Below are positions 26,557-37,287 of a DNA stretch of 64,000 nucleotides, one piece after another. Origin of the DNA: Agrobacterium rosae. Its GTDB lineage: Bacteria; Pseudomonadota; Alphaproteobacteria; Rhizobiales; Rhizobiaceae. How positions within the stretch are numbered: the first letter of the stretch is position 1; every line of letters begins with the position of its first letter. The stretch lies in assembly GCF_002915175.1 (NCBI RefSeq), contig NZ_NXEJ01000002.1, positions 278,236 to 342,235 of the forward strand, given 5' to 3'. Both the position numbers and the translations under genes were made by a program. Under the pieces are notes generated by a model. That model had not been told where the DNA came from. It did no database searches and saw nothing but the letters and a program-made list of their open reading frames with translations.

Positions 26557-27870
26557 ATGATCAAGTTCTCTCTCCTGCGTGCGGTGATGGTTGCCTCCGG
26601 CATGCTGTTTTCGTTCGTTGCGGTCACACCGGCCAGTGCTGAAGTTCAAATCAACATCAACAAGGGCAACGTTCAGCCGTTGCCGATCGCGGTTACCGAT
26701 TTCATGTCGGGTGACGGCATTGGCGCGCAGGTCTCGCAGGTTATCGCAGCCGACCTTCAGCGGTCCGGCCTGTTTGCCCCGGTCAACAAAAACGCCTTCA
26801 TCGAAAAGATCAGCAATCCGGATCAGCAGCCGCGATTCGAAGACTGGAAGGTCATCAACGCACAGGCCCTGGTGACGGGTCGCGTGACGAAGGAGGCCGA
26901 TGGCCGCCTGCGCGCCGAGTTCCGCCTTTGGGACACGTTTGCAGGCCAGCAGATGACCGGTCAGCAGTTTTTTACCCAGCCGGAAAACTGGCGTCGTGTT
27001 GCCCATATCATCGCCGACGCGATCTATGAGCGCGTGACGGGTGAAAAGGGTTACTTCGATACCCGCGTCGTTTTCGTTTCCGAGAGCGGACCGAAGACAG
27101 ACCGCAAGCGCGCTCTGTCGATCATGGACCAGGACGGTTTCAACGTTCGCAACCTGACCAACACCAAAGACCTCGTTCTGACGCCGCGTTTCTCGCCCAG
27201 CCGTCAGGAAGTCACCTACATGTCGTTCGAGGGTCAGCAGCCGCGCGTTTACCTGTTGCAGCTGGAAACCGGACAGCGTGAAGTCGTCGGCAACTTCCCC
27301 GGCATGACGTTTTCGCCGCGCTTTTCGCCAGATGGCCAGAAGGTCATCATGAGCCTTCAGCAGGAAGGCAACGCCAATATCTACACCATGGACCTGCGGT
27401 CCCGCACGACAACGCGCCTGACCAATACGGGTGCCATCGATACGGCACCGTCCTATGCACCGGATGGTCAGCGTATCGCCTTTGAAAGTGACCGTGGTGG
27501 CCGTCAGCAGATTTATGTCATGAATGCCGATGGCTCCGGCCAGACGCGTGTCTCCTTCGGTGATGGTTCCTATTCCACCCCGGTCTGGTCTCCACGCGGC
27601 GATCTCATTGCTTTCACCAAGCAGTCCGGTGGTAAATTCTCCATCGGCGTGATGAAGCCGGATGGTTCGGGCGAGCGTATCTTGACCACGGGCTTCCACA
27701 ATGAAGGCCCGACATGGGCACCGAACGGTCGCGTGATCATGTTCTTCCGTCAGAATGCGGGTGCGGGCGGTCCTCAGCTCTACTCCATCGACCTGACGGG
27801 TTATAACGAGCAGTTGATCAAGACGCCGACATTTGCGTCGGACCCGGCCTGGTCGCCGCTGCTGGACTAA
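26557..27870 (+). CDS. tolB: Periplasmic Tol-Pal protein TolB
   Basis: This 437-residue protein has a signal peptide ([20 protein letters not shown], cut after ASA), an N-terminal TolB domain ([20 protein letters not shown]) and a C-terminal beta-propeller with repeated [10 protein letters not shown] / [10 protein letters not shown] / [10 protein letters not shown] / [10 protein letters not shown] units. It binds Pal and TolA. The ATG at 26557 is chosen because it opens the signal peptide. Confidence 0.95.
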   Translation: MIKFSLLRAVMVASGMLFSFVAVTPASAEVQININKGNVQPLPIAVTDFMSGDGIGAQVSQVIAADLQRSGLFAPVNKNAFIEKISNPDQQPRFEDWKVINAQALVTGRVTKEADGRLRAEFRLWDTFAGQQMTGQQFFTQPENWRRVAHIIADAIYERVTGEKGYFDTRVVFVSESGPKTDRKRALSIMDQDGFNVRNLTNTKDLVLTPRFSPSRQEVTYMSFEGQQPRVYLLQLETGQREVVGNFPGMTFSPRFSPDGQKVIMSLQQEGNANIYTMDLRSRTTTRLTNTGAIDTAPSYAPDGQRIAFESDRGGRQQIYVMNADGSGQTRVSFGDGSYSTPVWSPRGDLIAFTKQSGGKFSIGVMKPDGSGERILTTGFHNEGPTWAPNGRVIMFFRQNAGAGGPQLYSIDLTGYNEQLIKTPTFASDPAWSPLLD

Positions 27871-28078
27871 TTCAACCATTGTGGCGGCACTGCGGGAGCA
27901 GTTGCCGTCATAGACTACGCATGCCCTTACCAGGAACTGCTCTGCTTTCTGCCGCCATGTGTTGCGGAGGCGCGAAAAATCAGGCATTTCCTTTTTGTTA
28001 ACCATAATTGTTTGGGGGCAATTAACTGCATTCGGTTATTGTCTGGCAACGTTACTGAATTCTAAGGAGAGACCGGCA

Positions 28079-28615
28079 ATGAGCCGTACAAACACTTCGG
28101 CACTCGGCCCGATGCAGAGAATTGCCCGCAACCCGGCCATGATCGCTCTGACGCTAGCGCTTGCGCTGGCCGGTTGCGCCAACAAGAAGAACATGCCCAA
28201 CAGTGCTGGCGAACTTGGCCTTGGTGGCGGCGCAGGCTCTGCAACGCCGGGCTCTGCCCAGGACTTCACCGTTAACGTCGGCGACCGTATCTTCTTCGAT
28301 ACCGACAGCACATCCATCCGCGCCGATGCACAGCAGACCCTGCAGCGTCAGGCACAGTGGCTTGCTCGTTATCCAAACTACGCAATCACCGTTGAAGGCC
28401 ACGCCGATGAGCGCGGCACACGCGAGTATAACTTGGCTCTGGGTGCACGTCGTGCCGCTTCGACCAAGCAGTTCCTGGCATCGCAGGGTGTTCCTGCAAA
28501 CCGCATGAAGACCATTTCCTACGGTAAGGAACGTCCGGTTGCTGTTTGCGACGACATCTCCTGCTGGTCGCAGAACCGTCGCGCTGTCACGGTTCTCGGT
28601 GGCGCAGGCATGTAA
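28079..28615 (+). CDS. pal: Peptidoglycan-associated lipoprotein Pal
   Basis: This 178-residue protein has a lipobox LALAGC with Cys33 as the lipidated residue, a short linker, and an OmpA-like domain (DRIFFDTDS, VEGHADERGTREYN, SYGKERP) that binds peptidoglycan. The start at 28079 has AAGGAGA upstream. The 208-bp gap after tolB, AT-rich, suggests its own promoter. A clear terminator follows. Confidence 0.95.
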   Translation: MSRTNTSALGPMQRIARNPAMIALTLALALAGCANKKNMPNSAGELGLGGGAGSATPGSAQDFTVNVGDRIFFDTDSTSIRADAQQTLQRQAQWLARYPNYAITVEGHADERGTREYNLALGARRAASTKQFLASQGVPANRMKTISYGKERPVAVCDDISCWSQNRRAVTVLGGAGM

Positions 28616-28643
28616 TTGCCTCGCACGGATGTGATGACGATTG

Positions 28644-28676
28644 AAAGGCGGTCTTCGGGCCGCCTTTTGTTTTTTC
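28644..28676 (+). terminator. Intrinsic terminator after pal
   Basis: AAAGGCGG and CCGCCTTT arms with an 8-nt loop are followed by a T-rich tract (TTTTGTTTTTT). Confidence 0.9.
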
Positions 28677-28771
28677 CATAGTTTGGCCGAAGTTAAGTTG
28701 CTTTTTTACGCCAAATGGAAAAAATCCGGTTTTGCGTCGTTGGGGCGCAAATCAACCAGACAGGACGCAAC

Positions 28772-29782
28772 ATGAAGAAACTTGTGGTGGCGGGTATGCT
28801 GGGGCTTGCAGCCTGCACCGGTTTGAGCGGCACTGCCGTTTCAGGACCGCTGTTCGGGTGGGGTGGGGGCTCCGGTACGGTCAATTCGCAACAGGCACCG
28901 GTGGTGAATGTTCAGGCGAACGATACTTACCGTGTACAGCAATTGGAAGAACAGCTTCGTCAGCTGAACGGTCGTATCGAGGAAATGAGTTTCCAACTGC
29001 TGCAAATGCAGGAAACGATCCGCAAGGCGCAGGAAGACAACGAGTTCCGTTTCCAGGAACTTGAAGGCGGCAAGCCTGCTGCGCCGACTGCACCGAAGAA
29101 GAAGACCGAAGCCGATATTCCATCTGCAGGTCGCCAGGATGACGTCGCAACCATCATTGAAACGCCTCCGCAGGGCGGCGCTTCAATGGGTGGCGCGCCT
29201 GGTGCGGGCCAGACGGCAACAGGTCCACGGACGAATGCCGCGCCGGGTGAGACGACGCTCGGCTCTATCGAGCTCGACCAGCGCGGCATGCCGATTGGCG
29301 GTTCGCTGAACAGCAACGCGCAGAATTCTGCGGGTGCTCTTCCCGGTGTCGAAACCGGTCGCTCGTCCAGCCCCGATCCGGTCAACACGGCGGCTTTGAC
29401 CAGTGAGAACGATATCTACCAGGCGGCCTACAGCCACGTTCTGTCGGGTGACTACAAGGCGGCGGAAAAGGGTTTCGATCAATATATTCAGAGCTACCCG
29501 AAGGGCGCAAAAGCAGCTGATGCGAATTTCTGGCTGGGTGAGGCGCAATATAGCCAAGGCAAGTTCACCGATTCTGCCAAGACGTTCCTCAATGCTCACC
29601 AGACCTACAGCAAGTCGCCAAAGGCACCGGAAATGCTGCTGAAGCTCGGCATGTCCTTGGCTGCGCTCGACAACAAGGAAACCGCCTGCGCGACACTTCG
29701 CGAAGTGCCAAAGCGTTATCCCAGCGCCTCCAAGACCGTTCTCGGCAAAGTCACGAGCGAACAGAAACGCCTGAGCTGCTGA
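28772..29782 (+). CDS. cpoB: Tol-Pal-associated coordinator CpoB (YbgF)
   Basis: This 336-residue periplasmic protein has a signal peptide (MKKLVVAGMLGLAACTG), a coiled coil (about 45-85; RVQQLEEQLRQLNGRIEEM), a Pro/Gly/Ala-rich linker and three TPR-like repeats from about residue 215 (AAYSHVLSGDYKAAEKGF; ANFWLGEAQYSQGKF; PEMLLKLGMSLAAL). CpoB couples Tol-Pal to peptidoglycan synthesis. The signal could also be read as a lipoprotein signal (LAAC), with Cys15 as the lipid site. Confidence 0.92.
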   Translation: MKKLVVAGMLGLAACTGLSGTAVSGPLFGWGGGSGTVNSQQAPVVNVQANDTYRVQQLEEQLRQLNGRIEEMSFQLLQMQETIRKAQEDNEFRFQELEGGKPAAPTAPKKKTEADIPSAGRQDDVATIIETPPQGGASMGGAPGAGQTATGPRTNAAPGETTLGSIELDQRGMPIGGSLNSNAQNSAGALPGVETGRSSSPDPVNTAALTSENDIYQAAYSHVLSGDYKAAEKGFDQYIQSYPKGAKAADANFWLGEAQYSQGKFTDSAKTFLNAHQTYSKSPKAPEMLLKLGMSLAALDNKETACATLREVPKRYPSASKTVLGKVTSEQKRLSC

Positions 29783-29786
29783 GCAG

Positions 29787-31121
29787 GTGTTGGCCGGTGA
29801 TGACGATCTGTCGTTTCCCGTAGAGCCGATTGCGCCCCTTGAGGCGGCACGGCTGTTCATCGAAAAAATTTCAAACCCCGCCCGTATTCTCGTTGCCGTT
29901 TCTGGCGGCAGCGATTCGACCGGCTTATTGCTTGCGCTGCATCGGGCATTGACCGAGATGAGCAGGCGCGAGATCTCGCTGCACGCCGTGACGATAGACC
30001 ATGCACTCCGATCCGGTTCCTCCGATGAGGCGAGGGGAGTTGCAGCGCTTTGCGCGCGGCATGACATTCCCCACCACATCCGTCGATGGGATGGTGAGAA
30101 GCCCGCAACCGGAATTTCCGCCGCCGCCCGGCTTGCACGATATGATCTGATAGGCGAAGTGGTGGCCGACATTGGCGCAGACGTAATTGCCCTCGGCCAT
30201 ACGCTTGGCGATCAGCAGGAAACCATAGCCATGCGCGTTGCGCGGAGCGAGCGGCCGGACAATCTCGGCCTTGCCGGGATGGCGGACGCTGTTCTCTACG
30301 CCGGTCGCCACTGGATCGTACGACCGCTTCTGTCCTCCACGCGTGAGGATATTCGCAACTTCTTGAGTGGGCAGGGCCAATCCTGGTACGACGACCCCAG
30401 CAATGAAGATGCTAAATACGAGCGGGTGCGTATGCGTAACCTGTTGCCGGAGCCGCAAGGTAAGTTGATTGATCGATCAATCAACAGATCGGCGCTGTCG
30501 TCGTCTTCGGCGCAATGGCTTGGACAACAAGCGGAATCTTATCTTGACTGCCTGATCAAGATAAACGCCGCTGGTCTCCAGCACGACGCGACCATTCTCC
30601 GATACGCGCTGTCGGCGCTGGCGAGTGTCATCGGCGGTCGGCGGTTTGCGATGGCGGCAGACAGCATGGACAGGGTCTTGGCATTCGTGACCAAGGGTGA
30701 GCCGGGGCGGGTAACGGCGAGCCGCGTCGTGTTTGATCTGCGCAAGGATGCACTTTATCTGACGCGAGAAAACCGGGGCATACCATCCTTGGCGGTTGCC
30801 GCGGGTGCCACCGCCCTGTGGGATGAGCGGTTTGAGATAACGAATCGGTCAACTCGCACCCTGATGATTGGCGGCAGAGGCGCACGAATGGCGGTTGATC
30901 TGCCGTCCTCCATTCCAAAAGGCGTTGCGAAGCGGGTGATGCAGACAAGGCCGGCTACCGAGGTTGAGGGTGACCAAAGTCCTGCGTTGGAGGCGGGCGA
31001 CGTCGTCATCCGACCGCTGCTCGCGCCTTACGATCTGTTTTTGCCGCGGTTCGATCTTGAATTGGCGAACGTGATTGCCCGCCTTATCGGTCGTTCTCCG
31101 TACCCGCAGCCTCCGGTTTAG
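29787..31121 (+). CDS. tilS: tRNA(Ile)-lysidine synthase
   Basis: This 444-residue enzyme adds lysine to C34 of tRNA-Ile2(CAU), changing it to read AUA. The PP-loop SGGSDS (39-44) and HTLGDQQETIAMR are present. The C-terminal part is longer and less conserved, as usual. The start is a GTG at 29787 (or TTG at 29790), 4 bp after cpoB. A 20-bp perfect palindrome lies inside the gene (30465-30484). Confidence 0.93.
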   Translation: MLAGDDDLSFPVEPIAPLEAARLFIEKISNPARILVAVSGGSDSTGLLLALHRALTEMSRREISLHAVTIDHALRSGSSDEARGVAALCARHDIPHHIRRWDGEKPATGISAAARLARYDLIGEVVADIGADVIALGHTLGDQQETIAMRVARSERPDNLGLAGMADAVLYAGRHWIVRPLLSSTREDIRNFLSGQGQSWYDDPSNEDAKYERVRMRNLLPEPQGKLIDRSINRSALSSSSAQWLGQQAESYLDCLIKINAAGLQHDATILRYALSALASVIGGRRFAMAADSMDRVLAFVTKGEPGRVTASRVVFDLRKDALYLTRENRGIPSLAVAAGATALWDERFEITNRSTRTLMIGGRGARMAVDLPSSIPKGVAKRVMQTRPATEVEGDQSPALEAGDVVIRPLLAPYDLFLPRFDLELANVIARLIGRSPYPQPPV

Positions 31122-31138
31122 CGCAACTTGCGCTTTTC
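31120..31138 (+). terminator. Short stem-loop at the tilS stop
   Basis: AGCGC-aactt-GCGCT followed by TTTT begins inside the stop codon. The stem is only 5 bp, so it is a weak terminator at best. Confidence 0.4.
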
Positions 31139-31275
31139 AAACGGATTTTCTCAGAGTTTTTACCTCAAATCGCATCTGATGCACCCGCCTGCCTTGGCAA
31201 GGGCGACTGTCCTCCTTATGTTAGGGTCAACATAATGGCGGGCGCGCATTTGCCCGTTGGAGTTCGGGGAGTTCG

Positions 31276-33237
31276 ATGAACCCAAATTTTAGAAATTTCG
31301 CCTTGTGGGCAGTGATTGCTCTGTTGTTGATCGCATTGTTCAGCATGTTCCAGACGTCACCGTCACAATCGGCTTCGCGAGAGATTCCGTATTCGCAATT
31401 CCTGCGCGATGTTGATTCCGGGCGTGTTCGTGACGTCACCGTTACCGGCAACCGGGTTCTCGGCACCTATAGCGACGGCGGCACTGCCTTTCAGACCTAT
31501 TCGCCCGTGATCGATGATTCGCTGATGACTCGTCTTCAGAGCAAGAACGTCACCATCGTGGCGCGGCCTGAGAGCGACGGTTCGTCCGGCTTCCTGAGCT
31601 ATCTCGGTACGTTGCTGCCGATGTTCCTCATTCTGGGTGTCTGGTTGTTCTTCATGCGCCAGATGCAGGGTGGTTCGCGTGGCGCAATGGGCTTCGGCAA
31701 GTCCAAGGCCAAGCTGCTAACGGAAGCACATGGCCGTATCACCTTTGAAGATGTTGCTGGCGTCGATGAGGCCAAGCAGGATCTGGAAGAAATCGTGGAA
31801 TTCCTGCGTGACCCGCAGAAGTTCCAGCGCCTTGGCGGCAAGATTCCCCGCGGCGTTCTGCTCGTTGGCCCTCCCGGTACGGGTAAGACCCTGCTGGCTC
31901 GCTCCGTCGCCGGTGAAGCAAACGTTCCGTTCTTCACGATTTCCGGTTCTGACTTCGTTGAAATGTTTGTCGGCGTCGGCGCAAGCCGCGTGCGTGACAT
32001 GTTCGAACAGGCCAAGAAAAACGCACCTTGCATCATCTTCATCGATGAAATCGACGCTGTCGGTCGCCACCGTGGTGCCGGTCTTGGCGGCGGTAACGAT
32101 GAGCGCGAACAGACGCTGAACCAGTTGCTGGTCGAGATGGACGGCTTTGAGGCCAATGAGGGCATCATTCTCATTGCCGCGACCAACCGTCCTGACGTGC
32201 TTGACCCGGCTCTTCTGCGTCCAGGCCGTTTCGACCGTCAGGTCGTCGTGCCAAACCCTGATATCGTCGGTCGTGAACGTATCTTGAAGGTTCATGCCCG
32301 CAACGTACCATTGGCACCGAATGTCGATCTCAAGGTTTTGGCTCGCGGTACACCCGGTTTCTCCGGTGCTGATCTGGCCAACCTCGTCAATGAAGCTGCT
32401 CTTATGGCTGCCCGTCGCAACAAGCGTGTGGTGACGATGGCGGAATTCGAAGACGCCAAGGACAAGATCATGATGGGTGCCGAGCGTCGCTCGTCCGCCA
32501 TGACCGAAGCCGAGAAGAAGCTGACGGCTTACCATGAAGCCGGTCACGCAATCACGGCACTGAAAGTTCCGGTTGCCGATCCGCTGCACAAGGCTACTAT
32601 CATTCCGCGTGGTCGTGCGCTGGGCATGGTCATGCAGTTGCCGGAAGGCGACCGCTATTCCATGAGCTACAAATGGATGGTGTCTCGTCTCGTCATTATG
32701 ATGGGTGGCCGTGTGGCTGAAGAGCTGACCTTCGGCAAGGAAAACATCACCTCCGGCGCATCGTCTGATATCGAGCAGGCAACGAAACTTGCCCGTGCGA
32801 TGGTCACGCAATGGGGCTTCTCCGACGCGCTTGGTCAGGTTTCCTATGGTGAAAACCAGCAGGAAGTGTTCCTTGGTCATTCCGTTTCGCAGTCCAAGAA
32901 TGTTTCCGAGGCAACGGCCCAGACCATCGATACCGAAGTGCGTCGTTTGATCGATGAAGCCTATACTGAAGCGCGTCGTATTCTGACGGACAATCACGAT
33001 GGTTTTGTTGCCATTGCCGAAGGTCTTCTGGAATATGAAACGCTCTCTGGCGAAGAGATCAAGGCGCTGATCCGCGGTGAAAAGCCATCGCGCGATCTGG
33101 GCGACGATTCGCCAGGCCGTGGTTCCGCAGTTCCAAAAACCGGAACGAAGAAAGATGGTCCGACTGAAGCCAAGAGCGACGGTGAGACCAAGGGCGATGG
33201 AGAAGCCGAAGGTGGCATGGAGCCGCAACCGCGCTGA
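31276..33237 (+). CDS. ftsH: ATP-dependent zinc metalloprotease FtsH
   Basis: This 653-residue inner-membrane AAA+ protease degrades membrane and short-lived proteins. It has two membrane segments (about 8-27 and 109-127), Walker A GPPGTGKT (198-205), Walker B IIFIDE (253-258), the second region of homology ([20 protein letters not shown]) and the zinc site HEAGH (420-424). The C-terminal 40 residues are polar and low complexity. It has its own terminator. Confidence 0.97.
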   Translation: MNPNFRNFALWAVIALLLIALFSMFQTSPSQSASREIPYSQFLRDVDSGRVRDVTVTGNRVLGTYSDGGTAFQTYSPVIDDSLMTRLQSKNVTIVARPESDGSSGFLSYLGTLLPMFLILGVWLFFMRQMQGGSRGAMGFGKSKAKLLTEAHGRITFEDVAGVDEAKQDLEEIVEFLRDPQKFQRLGGKIPRGVLLVGPPGTGKTLLARSVAGEANVPFFTISGSDFVEMFVGVGASRVRDMFEQAKKNAPCIIFIDEIDAVGRHRGAGLGGGNDEREQTLNQLLVEMDGFEANEGIILIAATNRPDVLDPALLRPGRFDRQVVVPNPDIVGRERILKVHARNVPLAPNVDLKVLARGTPGFSGADLANLVNEAALMAARRNKRVVTMAEFEDAKDKIMMGAERRSSAMTEAEKKLTAYHEAGHAITALKVPVADPLHKATIIPRGRALGMVMQLPEGDRYSMSYKWMVSRLVIMMGGRVAEELTFGKENITSGASSDIEQATKLARAMVTQWGFSDALGQVSYGENQQEVFLGHSVSQSKNVSEATAQTIDTEVRRLIDEAYTEARRILTDNHDGFVAIAEGLLEYETLSGEEIKALIRGEKPSRDLGDDSPGRGSAVPKTGTKKDGPTEAKSDGETKGDGEAEGGMEPQPR

Positions 33238-33260
33238 TTTTCTGAACCCGTTTTGATAAC

Positions 33261-33291
33261 AAGGCCGTCCGTTTTGCGGGCGGCCTTTTTC
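33261..33291 (+). terminator. Intrinsic terminator after ftsH
   Basis: AAGGCCG and CGGCCTT arms, extended by CCG/CGG, with T5 behind them. Confidence 0.9.
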
Positions 33292-33456
33292 GTTGTTCAC
33301 AGACCTCTTCTTCAGTTGGGGAGGGTTGGTAACAACATATATTGGGTTTTAGCGGTAATTGACGTGTTGTTTTGCAGCTTTTATGGCATCTAGCCAGAAA
33401 GGCCATGGCGCGCATTGAAGGCGCTTGCCATGCACGGGGCAAATTCTGGAGTTCAA

Positions 33457-34809
33457 ATGACACGTCGCTATTTCGGAACCGATGGTATTCGCGGGCAATC
33501 CAACGTCTTTCCGATGACGCCTGATCTGGCGATGCGTGTGGGTATCGCCGTCGGTACGATCTTCCGCCGCGGCAACCACCGCCATCGTGTCGTCATCGGT
33601 AAAGATACGCGCCTGTCGGGTTATATGCTGGAAAATGCGCTGGTCGCCGGTTTTACCGCAGCTGGCCTCGATGTGTTCCTGTTGGGACCCATTCCAACAC
33701 CTGCCGTCGCCATGCTGACGCGCTCCCTGCGCGCCGATATCGGCGTGATGATTTCGGCCTCGCACAACCCGTTCGCCGATAACGGCATCAAGCTTTTCGG
33801 TCCGGATGGATACAAGCTTTCCGACGAGTTGGAGCTTGAGATCGAAGATCTGCTCGACAAGGATATCTACTCACAGCTGGCGAAGCCGCATGAAATCGGA
33901 CGCGCCAAGCGTGTGGATGGTGATATCTATCGCTATATCGAGTTCGTGAAGCGCACGCTGCCCCGCGACGTGACACTGAGCGGTCTCAGGATTGCGATCG
34001 ATTGCGCCAATGGTGCCGCCTACAAGGTGGCTCCGGCAGCTCTATGGGAGCTGGGTGCCGAAGTCGTCACCATCGGCAATGAGCCAAACGGCACGAACAT
34101 CAATTTTGAATGCGGCTCCACGCATCCAGAGACCCTGCAACGGAAAGTGCATGAAGTGCGGGCCGATATCGGCATTGCACTCGATGGCGACGCGGACCGG
34201 GTCATCATTGTCGACGAGTTGGGCCAGATCGTTGATGGCGACCAGTTGATGGCGACGATTGCCGCCAGTTGGGCGGATGACAAAATTCTGCGTGGCGGTG
34301 GTATCGTCGCGACAGTGATGTCGAATCTGGGTCTTGAACGCTTCCTCGGAGACCAGGGCTTGACGTTGGCGCGCACCAAGGTTGGTGACCGTTATGTGGT
34401 GGAGCATATGCGCAACCACGATTTCAACGTCGGTGGCGAGCAATCCGGCCATATCGTGCTGTCTGATTATGGCACCACGGGCGACGGGCTGGTTGCCGCA
34501 CTCCAGGTTCTTGCCCGCGTAAAACGCTCCGGCCGTACGGTCAGCGAAGTCTGCCGCAAATTCGAGCCTGTTCCACAGTTGCTGAAGAATGTCCGCATCT
34601 CCGGCGGTAAGCCATTGGAAAACCCGGTGGTGAAGCAAGCCATTGCCGACGCAGAAAGCGCGCTGGCCAATAATGGCCGTCTGGTCATTCGTCCTTCGGG
34701 CACAGAGCCGCTGATCCGCGTGATGGCCGAAGGCGACGACAGCGCGCAGGTGGAGCGCATCGTTAACGAGTTGGTTGGCGTGATTTCCAGTGCGAGATCG
34801 GCAGCGTAA
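33457..34809 (+). CDS. glmM: Phosphoglucosamine mutase
   Basis: This 450-residue enzyme converts glucosamine 6-phosphate to glucosamine 1-phosphate on the way to UDP-GlcNAc. The active-site serine lies in SASHNPF (Ser102), the Mg site is DGDADR near residue 243, and the phosphate loop is [10 protein letters not shown]. The ATG at 33457 gives the standard [13 protein letters not shown] start; 14 further codons upstream are open but not typical. It follows ftsH, as in many alphaproteobacteria, after a terminator. Confidence 0.96.
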   Translation: MTRRYFGTDGIRGQSNVFPMTPDLAMRVGIAVGTIFRRGNHRHRVVIGKDTRLSGYMLENALVAGFTAAGLDVFLLGPIPTPAVAMLTRSLRADIGVMISASHNPFADNGIKLFGPDGYKLSDELELEIEDLLDKDIYSQLAKPHEIGRAKRVDGDIYRYIEFVKRTLPRDVTLSGLRIAIDCANGAAYKVAPAALWELGAEVVTIGNEPNGTNINFECGSTHPETLQRKVHEVRADIGIALDGDADRVIIVDELGQIVDGDQLMATIAASWADDKILRGGGIVATVMSNLGLERFLGDQGLTLARTKVGDRYVVEHMRNHDFNVGGEQSGHIVLSDYGTTGDGLVAALQVLARVKRSGRTVSEVCRKFEPVPQLLKNVRISGGKPLENPVVKQAIADAESALANNGRLVIRPSGTEPLIRVMAEGDDSAQVERIVNELVGVISSARSAA

Positions 34810-34831
34810 AAATCCGAGAGACCGGATGATC

Positions 34832-34860
34832 AGGGTCAGCGGTAACGCTGGCCCTTTTTA
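34832..34860 (+). terminator. Intrinsic terminator after glmM
   Basis: GGGTCAGCG-gtaa-CGCTGGCCC (one G-T pair) followed by T5. It also separates glmM from the convergent GGDEF/EAL gene. Confidence 0.9.
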
Positions 34861-34874
34861 TTATGCGTACAGCT

Positions 34875-36941
34875 TTACGCCATGCGGTAATAAGGCCGGT
34901 GAGCATCCGTCTCCGACGCCAGAAAGTCGAGGATGGCGTTTTCGGCCATCGGCCGTGAAAACAGATAGCCCTGCACCAAAGTCCCACCGAGATGGCTGAT
35001 GACGGCGATCTCTTCTGCGGTTTCGACGCCTTCAACAATGGCATCGAGCCCCATTTCTCGGCTCAGCGTCAAAACGGATCGCACGATTTTTTCGCTGGCG
35101 GGGTTGTCCTGTATCTCGTGGACAAAGCTGTGGTCGATCTTGATCTTGGTCAGCGGCAAGGAGTGCAGACACGTCAGGCTGGAATATCCGGTGCCGAAAT
35201 CATCCAGAGAAATGCCGCAGCCGATGTTTCTCAGCATTTCGACCGACTGCCTGGCTTGGCGCGTATCGTGAATGAAGGCTGTCTCGGTGATTTCCAGATC
35301 GACGCGGGAGGCATCGAAACCGCTTGTCTCGATGATGGCGATGATGACCATCACCGCTTCCGAACTGTTCAAATCCTGTGCGGAAAGATTGAAGGAGAGC
35401 CGGATGTCCTCCGGCCATTTGCGGGCAGCTTCCAGTGCTTTCTTGAGCAGGGGTCTCGTGAGGCTGCCAATGATGCCGGCGCGTTCTGCAATGGGAATGA
35501 ATTGGGCGGGCGACACTCGCCCCAGGGCCGGGCTGTCCCAGCGGGCCAGAGCTTCAAAACCGGTGGTCTTGTTCAGTGATATATCCACGATGGGCTGAAA
35601 CACGACGGAGAGTTCCGCGACGAGGTCTGCCTGTTTCAATGTCTGCTCGATGCGCGCATCGCGATGGATTTCTGCCACGTGGCGGGCGGTGAAAAGCGTG
35701 CTGTTTCCACGTTTCTGGCGTTTGCCATGGTATAGCGCATAATCGGCACGGTCGAACAATTCTTCGGGCGATGATGCCAGATCGGGATAGACGGCAATGC
35801 CGATAGAGCCGGAAATCATGATCGTTGCGTCCGGCAACGTGAAGGGTGAATGCATATGTTCGCACATGCGATTGGCTTCGCCCACGACGTCTCTGTTGAT
35901 TGCGACATCGGAGATGATGAAGGCAAATTCATCGCCGCCCAGCCGCGCCAGGAAAAGGTCTTCCGATGCGAAAGAGTGGGTGAGGCGGTTGCTGACTTCC
36001 ATCAAAAGCCGATCACCGGAGGAATGACCGTAGAGATCATTGACGGGTTTGAAGCCATCGAGATCGATCACCCCAACGGCCAGACGTGTCTGCTCGTGGT
36101 TTGCGGTATCGAACGCTTCCGTCAGATGGTTGAAAAATGCCCGTCGGTTCGGCAACCCGGTCAGGCTGTCGATATTCGCCAGCCGCAGATTTTCATTGCT
36201 CAACGCTTCGGTCTGCTGCTGGGCGACGATCATGCGTTCGAAATTGCCGTAGTTGACCATCAGCACCGCCAGCATACCAAAGCTGACCAGAAGAATATTG
36301 ACAGCGATTGCGACGAACGTTGCGTGACCAGTGGACATGAAAAACACGATAAATGCGCCGTTCACGATGACGGCAACAATGAAGGCGGCCGAGCGCACGT
36401 GCATCATGCAGAAGATGCAGGAGATGACCGTGATGGCCATATAGAAGGCAATGTGAGACTGCTGGTAAGCATCGCCGTAAGGATAAAGCAGGAAAGACCA
36501 CAGCGTAAAAGCGATAGAGATAACAACAGCCAGTCGTTGCGTTCTTTTCAGCGCTCTGAAAGTTTCCTCTGCGGATGGCAAATGATTTCGTAACTTCCAC
36601 CAGAATATGACCCTGATGATGCTGATGACGGAAAAGACGGATGGCACGGTAACCGTCAGCCACGCTGGCGCAACCGACATGTGCGTTGCTGCCAACGCCC
36701 AGGTACTCGATATCAAAATAAAGTACATGACCGGCATCTGCCTGCAAAAAGCACGATACTTCGCTTTCAGCAGGTCTGGATTATGAACCGGAATTCGGAT
36801 GAATTCGATAAGATGCTTGAGCTGGACGTTCAAAGAAGACAAACCTTGGAGGATTTTTTTAACGGTCCGCTGCACAGAGTGCCACTGAAACGTGCGGGAG
36901 TAAATTTCCCTTACCAACAGACCGTCATGTCTGATCTTCAC
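34875..36941 (-). CDS. Membrane GGDEF-EAL cyclic-di-GMP protein
   Basis: This protein of up to 688 residues has an N-terminal sensor region with about six membrane segments (about 69-232), a GGDEF domain with intact RLGGDEF (335-339), and an EAL domain with intact GFEALARW (463-465), ITETAF, LDDFGTG and EGVETAEE. Both catalytic motifs look complete, and no RxxD inhibitory site stands before GGDEF. It could make or degrade c-di-GMP; an active phosphodiesterase is likely. The start is uncertain: the GTG at 36941 has no good ribosome binding site, whereas a TTG at 36833 has AAGG at suitable distance and would remove 36 atypical residues. Confidence 0.9.
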   Translation of the reverse strand: MKIRHDGLLVREIYSRTFQWHSVQRTVKKILQGLSSLNVQLKHLIEFIRIPVHNPDLLKAKYRAFCRQMPVMYFILISSTWALAATHMSVAPAWLTVTVPSVFSVISIIRVIFWWKLRNHLPSAEETFRALKRTQRLAVVISIAFTLWSFLLYPYGDAYQQSHIAFYMAITVISCIFCMMHVRSAAFIVAVIVNGAFIVFFMSTGHATFVAIAVNILLVSFGMLAVLMVNYGNFERMIVAQQQTEALSNENLRLANIDSLTGLPNRRAFFNHLTEAFDTANHEQTRLAVGVIDLDGFKPVNDLYGHSSGDRLLMEVSNRLTHSFASEDLFLARLGGDEFAFIISDVAINRDVVGEANRMCEHMHSPFTLPDATIMISGSIGIAVYPDLASSPEELFDRADYALYHGKRQKRGNSTLFTARHVAEIHRDARIEQTLKQADLVAELSVVFQPIVDISLNKTTGFEALARWDSPALGRVSPAQFIPIAERAGIIGSLTRPLLKKALEAARKWPEDIRLSFNLSAQDLNSSEAVMVIIAIIETSGFDASRVDLEITETAFIHDTRQARQSVEMLRNIGCGISLDDFGTGYSSLTCLHSLPLTKIKIDHSFVHEIQDNPASEKIVRSVLTLSREMGLDAIVEGVETAEEIAVISHLGGTLVQGYLFSRPMAENAILDFLASETDAHRPYYRMA

Positions 36942-37006
36942 ATCATGTTTTGCGAGGACACTCGCAATCTATACTGATCCTACGCGACTATTGTTTCGAT
37001 TAGGAC

Positions 37007-37033
37007 AATAATATTAGCTAACGAAATATTATT
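37007..37033. promoter_or_regulatory. AT-rich inverted repeat upstream of the GGDEF/EAL gene
   Basis: AATAATATT, 9 bp, AATATTATT: perfect arms about 65 bp upstream of the GGDEF/EAL gene, in the 346-bp gap before the outer-membrane protein gene. It could be an operator. Nothing else supportable is seen in this gap. Confidence 0.35.
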
Positions 37034-37287
37034 CCGGCTGCATAGGCTCGGCCGCGGTCCCGGCATGGGGCAGTTGGAATCACCCGTATTCCGTGAGTTT
37101 TATTTTCCCACGTTAGCCGTGTCGGTTTGCGATCTGTCTGGAGTGTTAACCGTACTTCTTCATAAAGATGACTGAAGTATCCGCGGATTTTAATCGGTAT
37201 TTAACCATTTTCCTTCAGGCTTCGTAAATGAAGAATTTCACGGGTATTGTCGCGCTTGACGCCTATACCGCTTAGGGAGCCGCCGTT

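Noticed and set aside
27933-27957. GGAAC in the tolB-pal gap
   Set aside because: No CGTT-like box at 16 or 17 bp.
36681-36977. 98-residue plus-strand frame antisense to the start of the GGDEF/EAL gene
   Set aside because: It mostly mirrors the coding strand of the other gene and shows no domain pattern.
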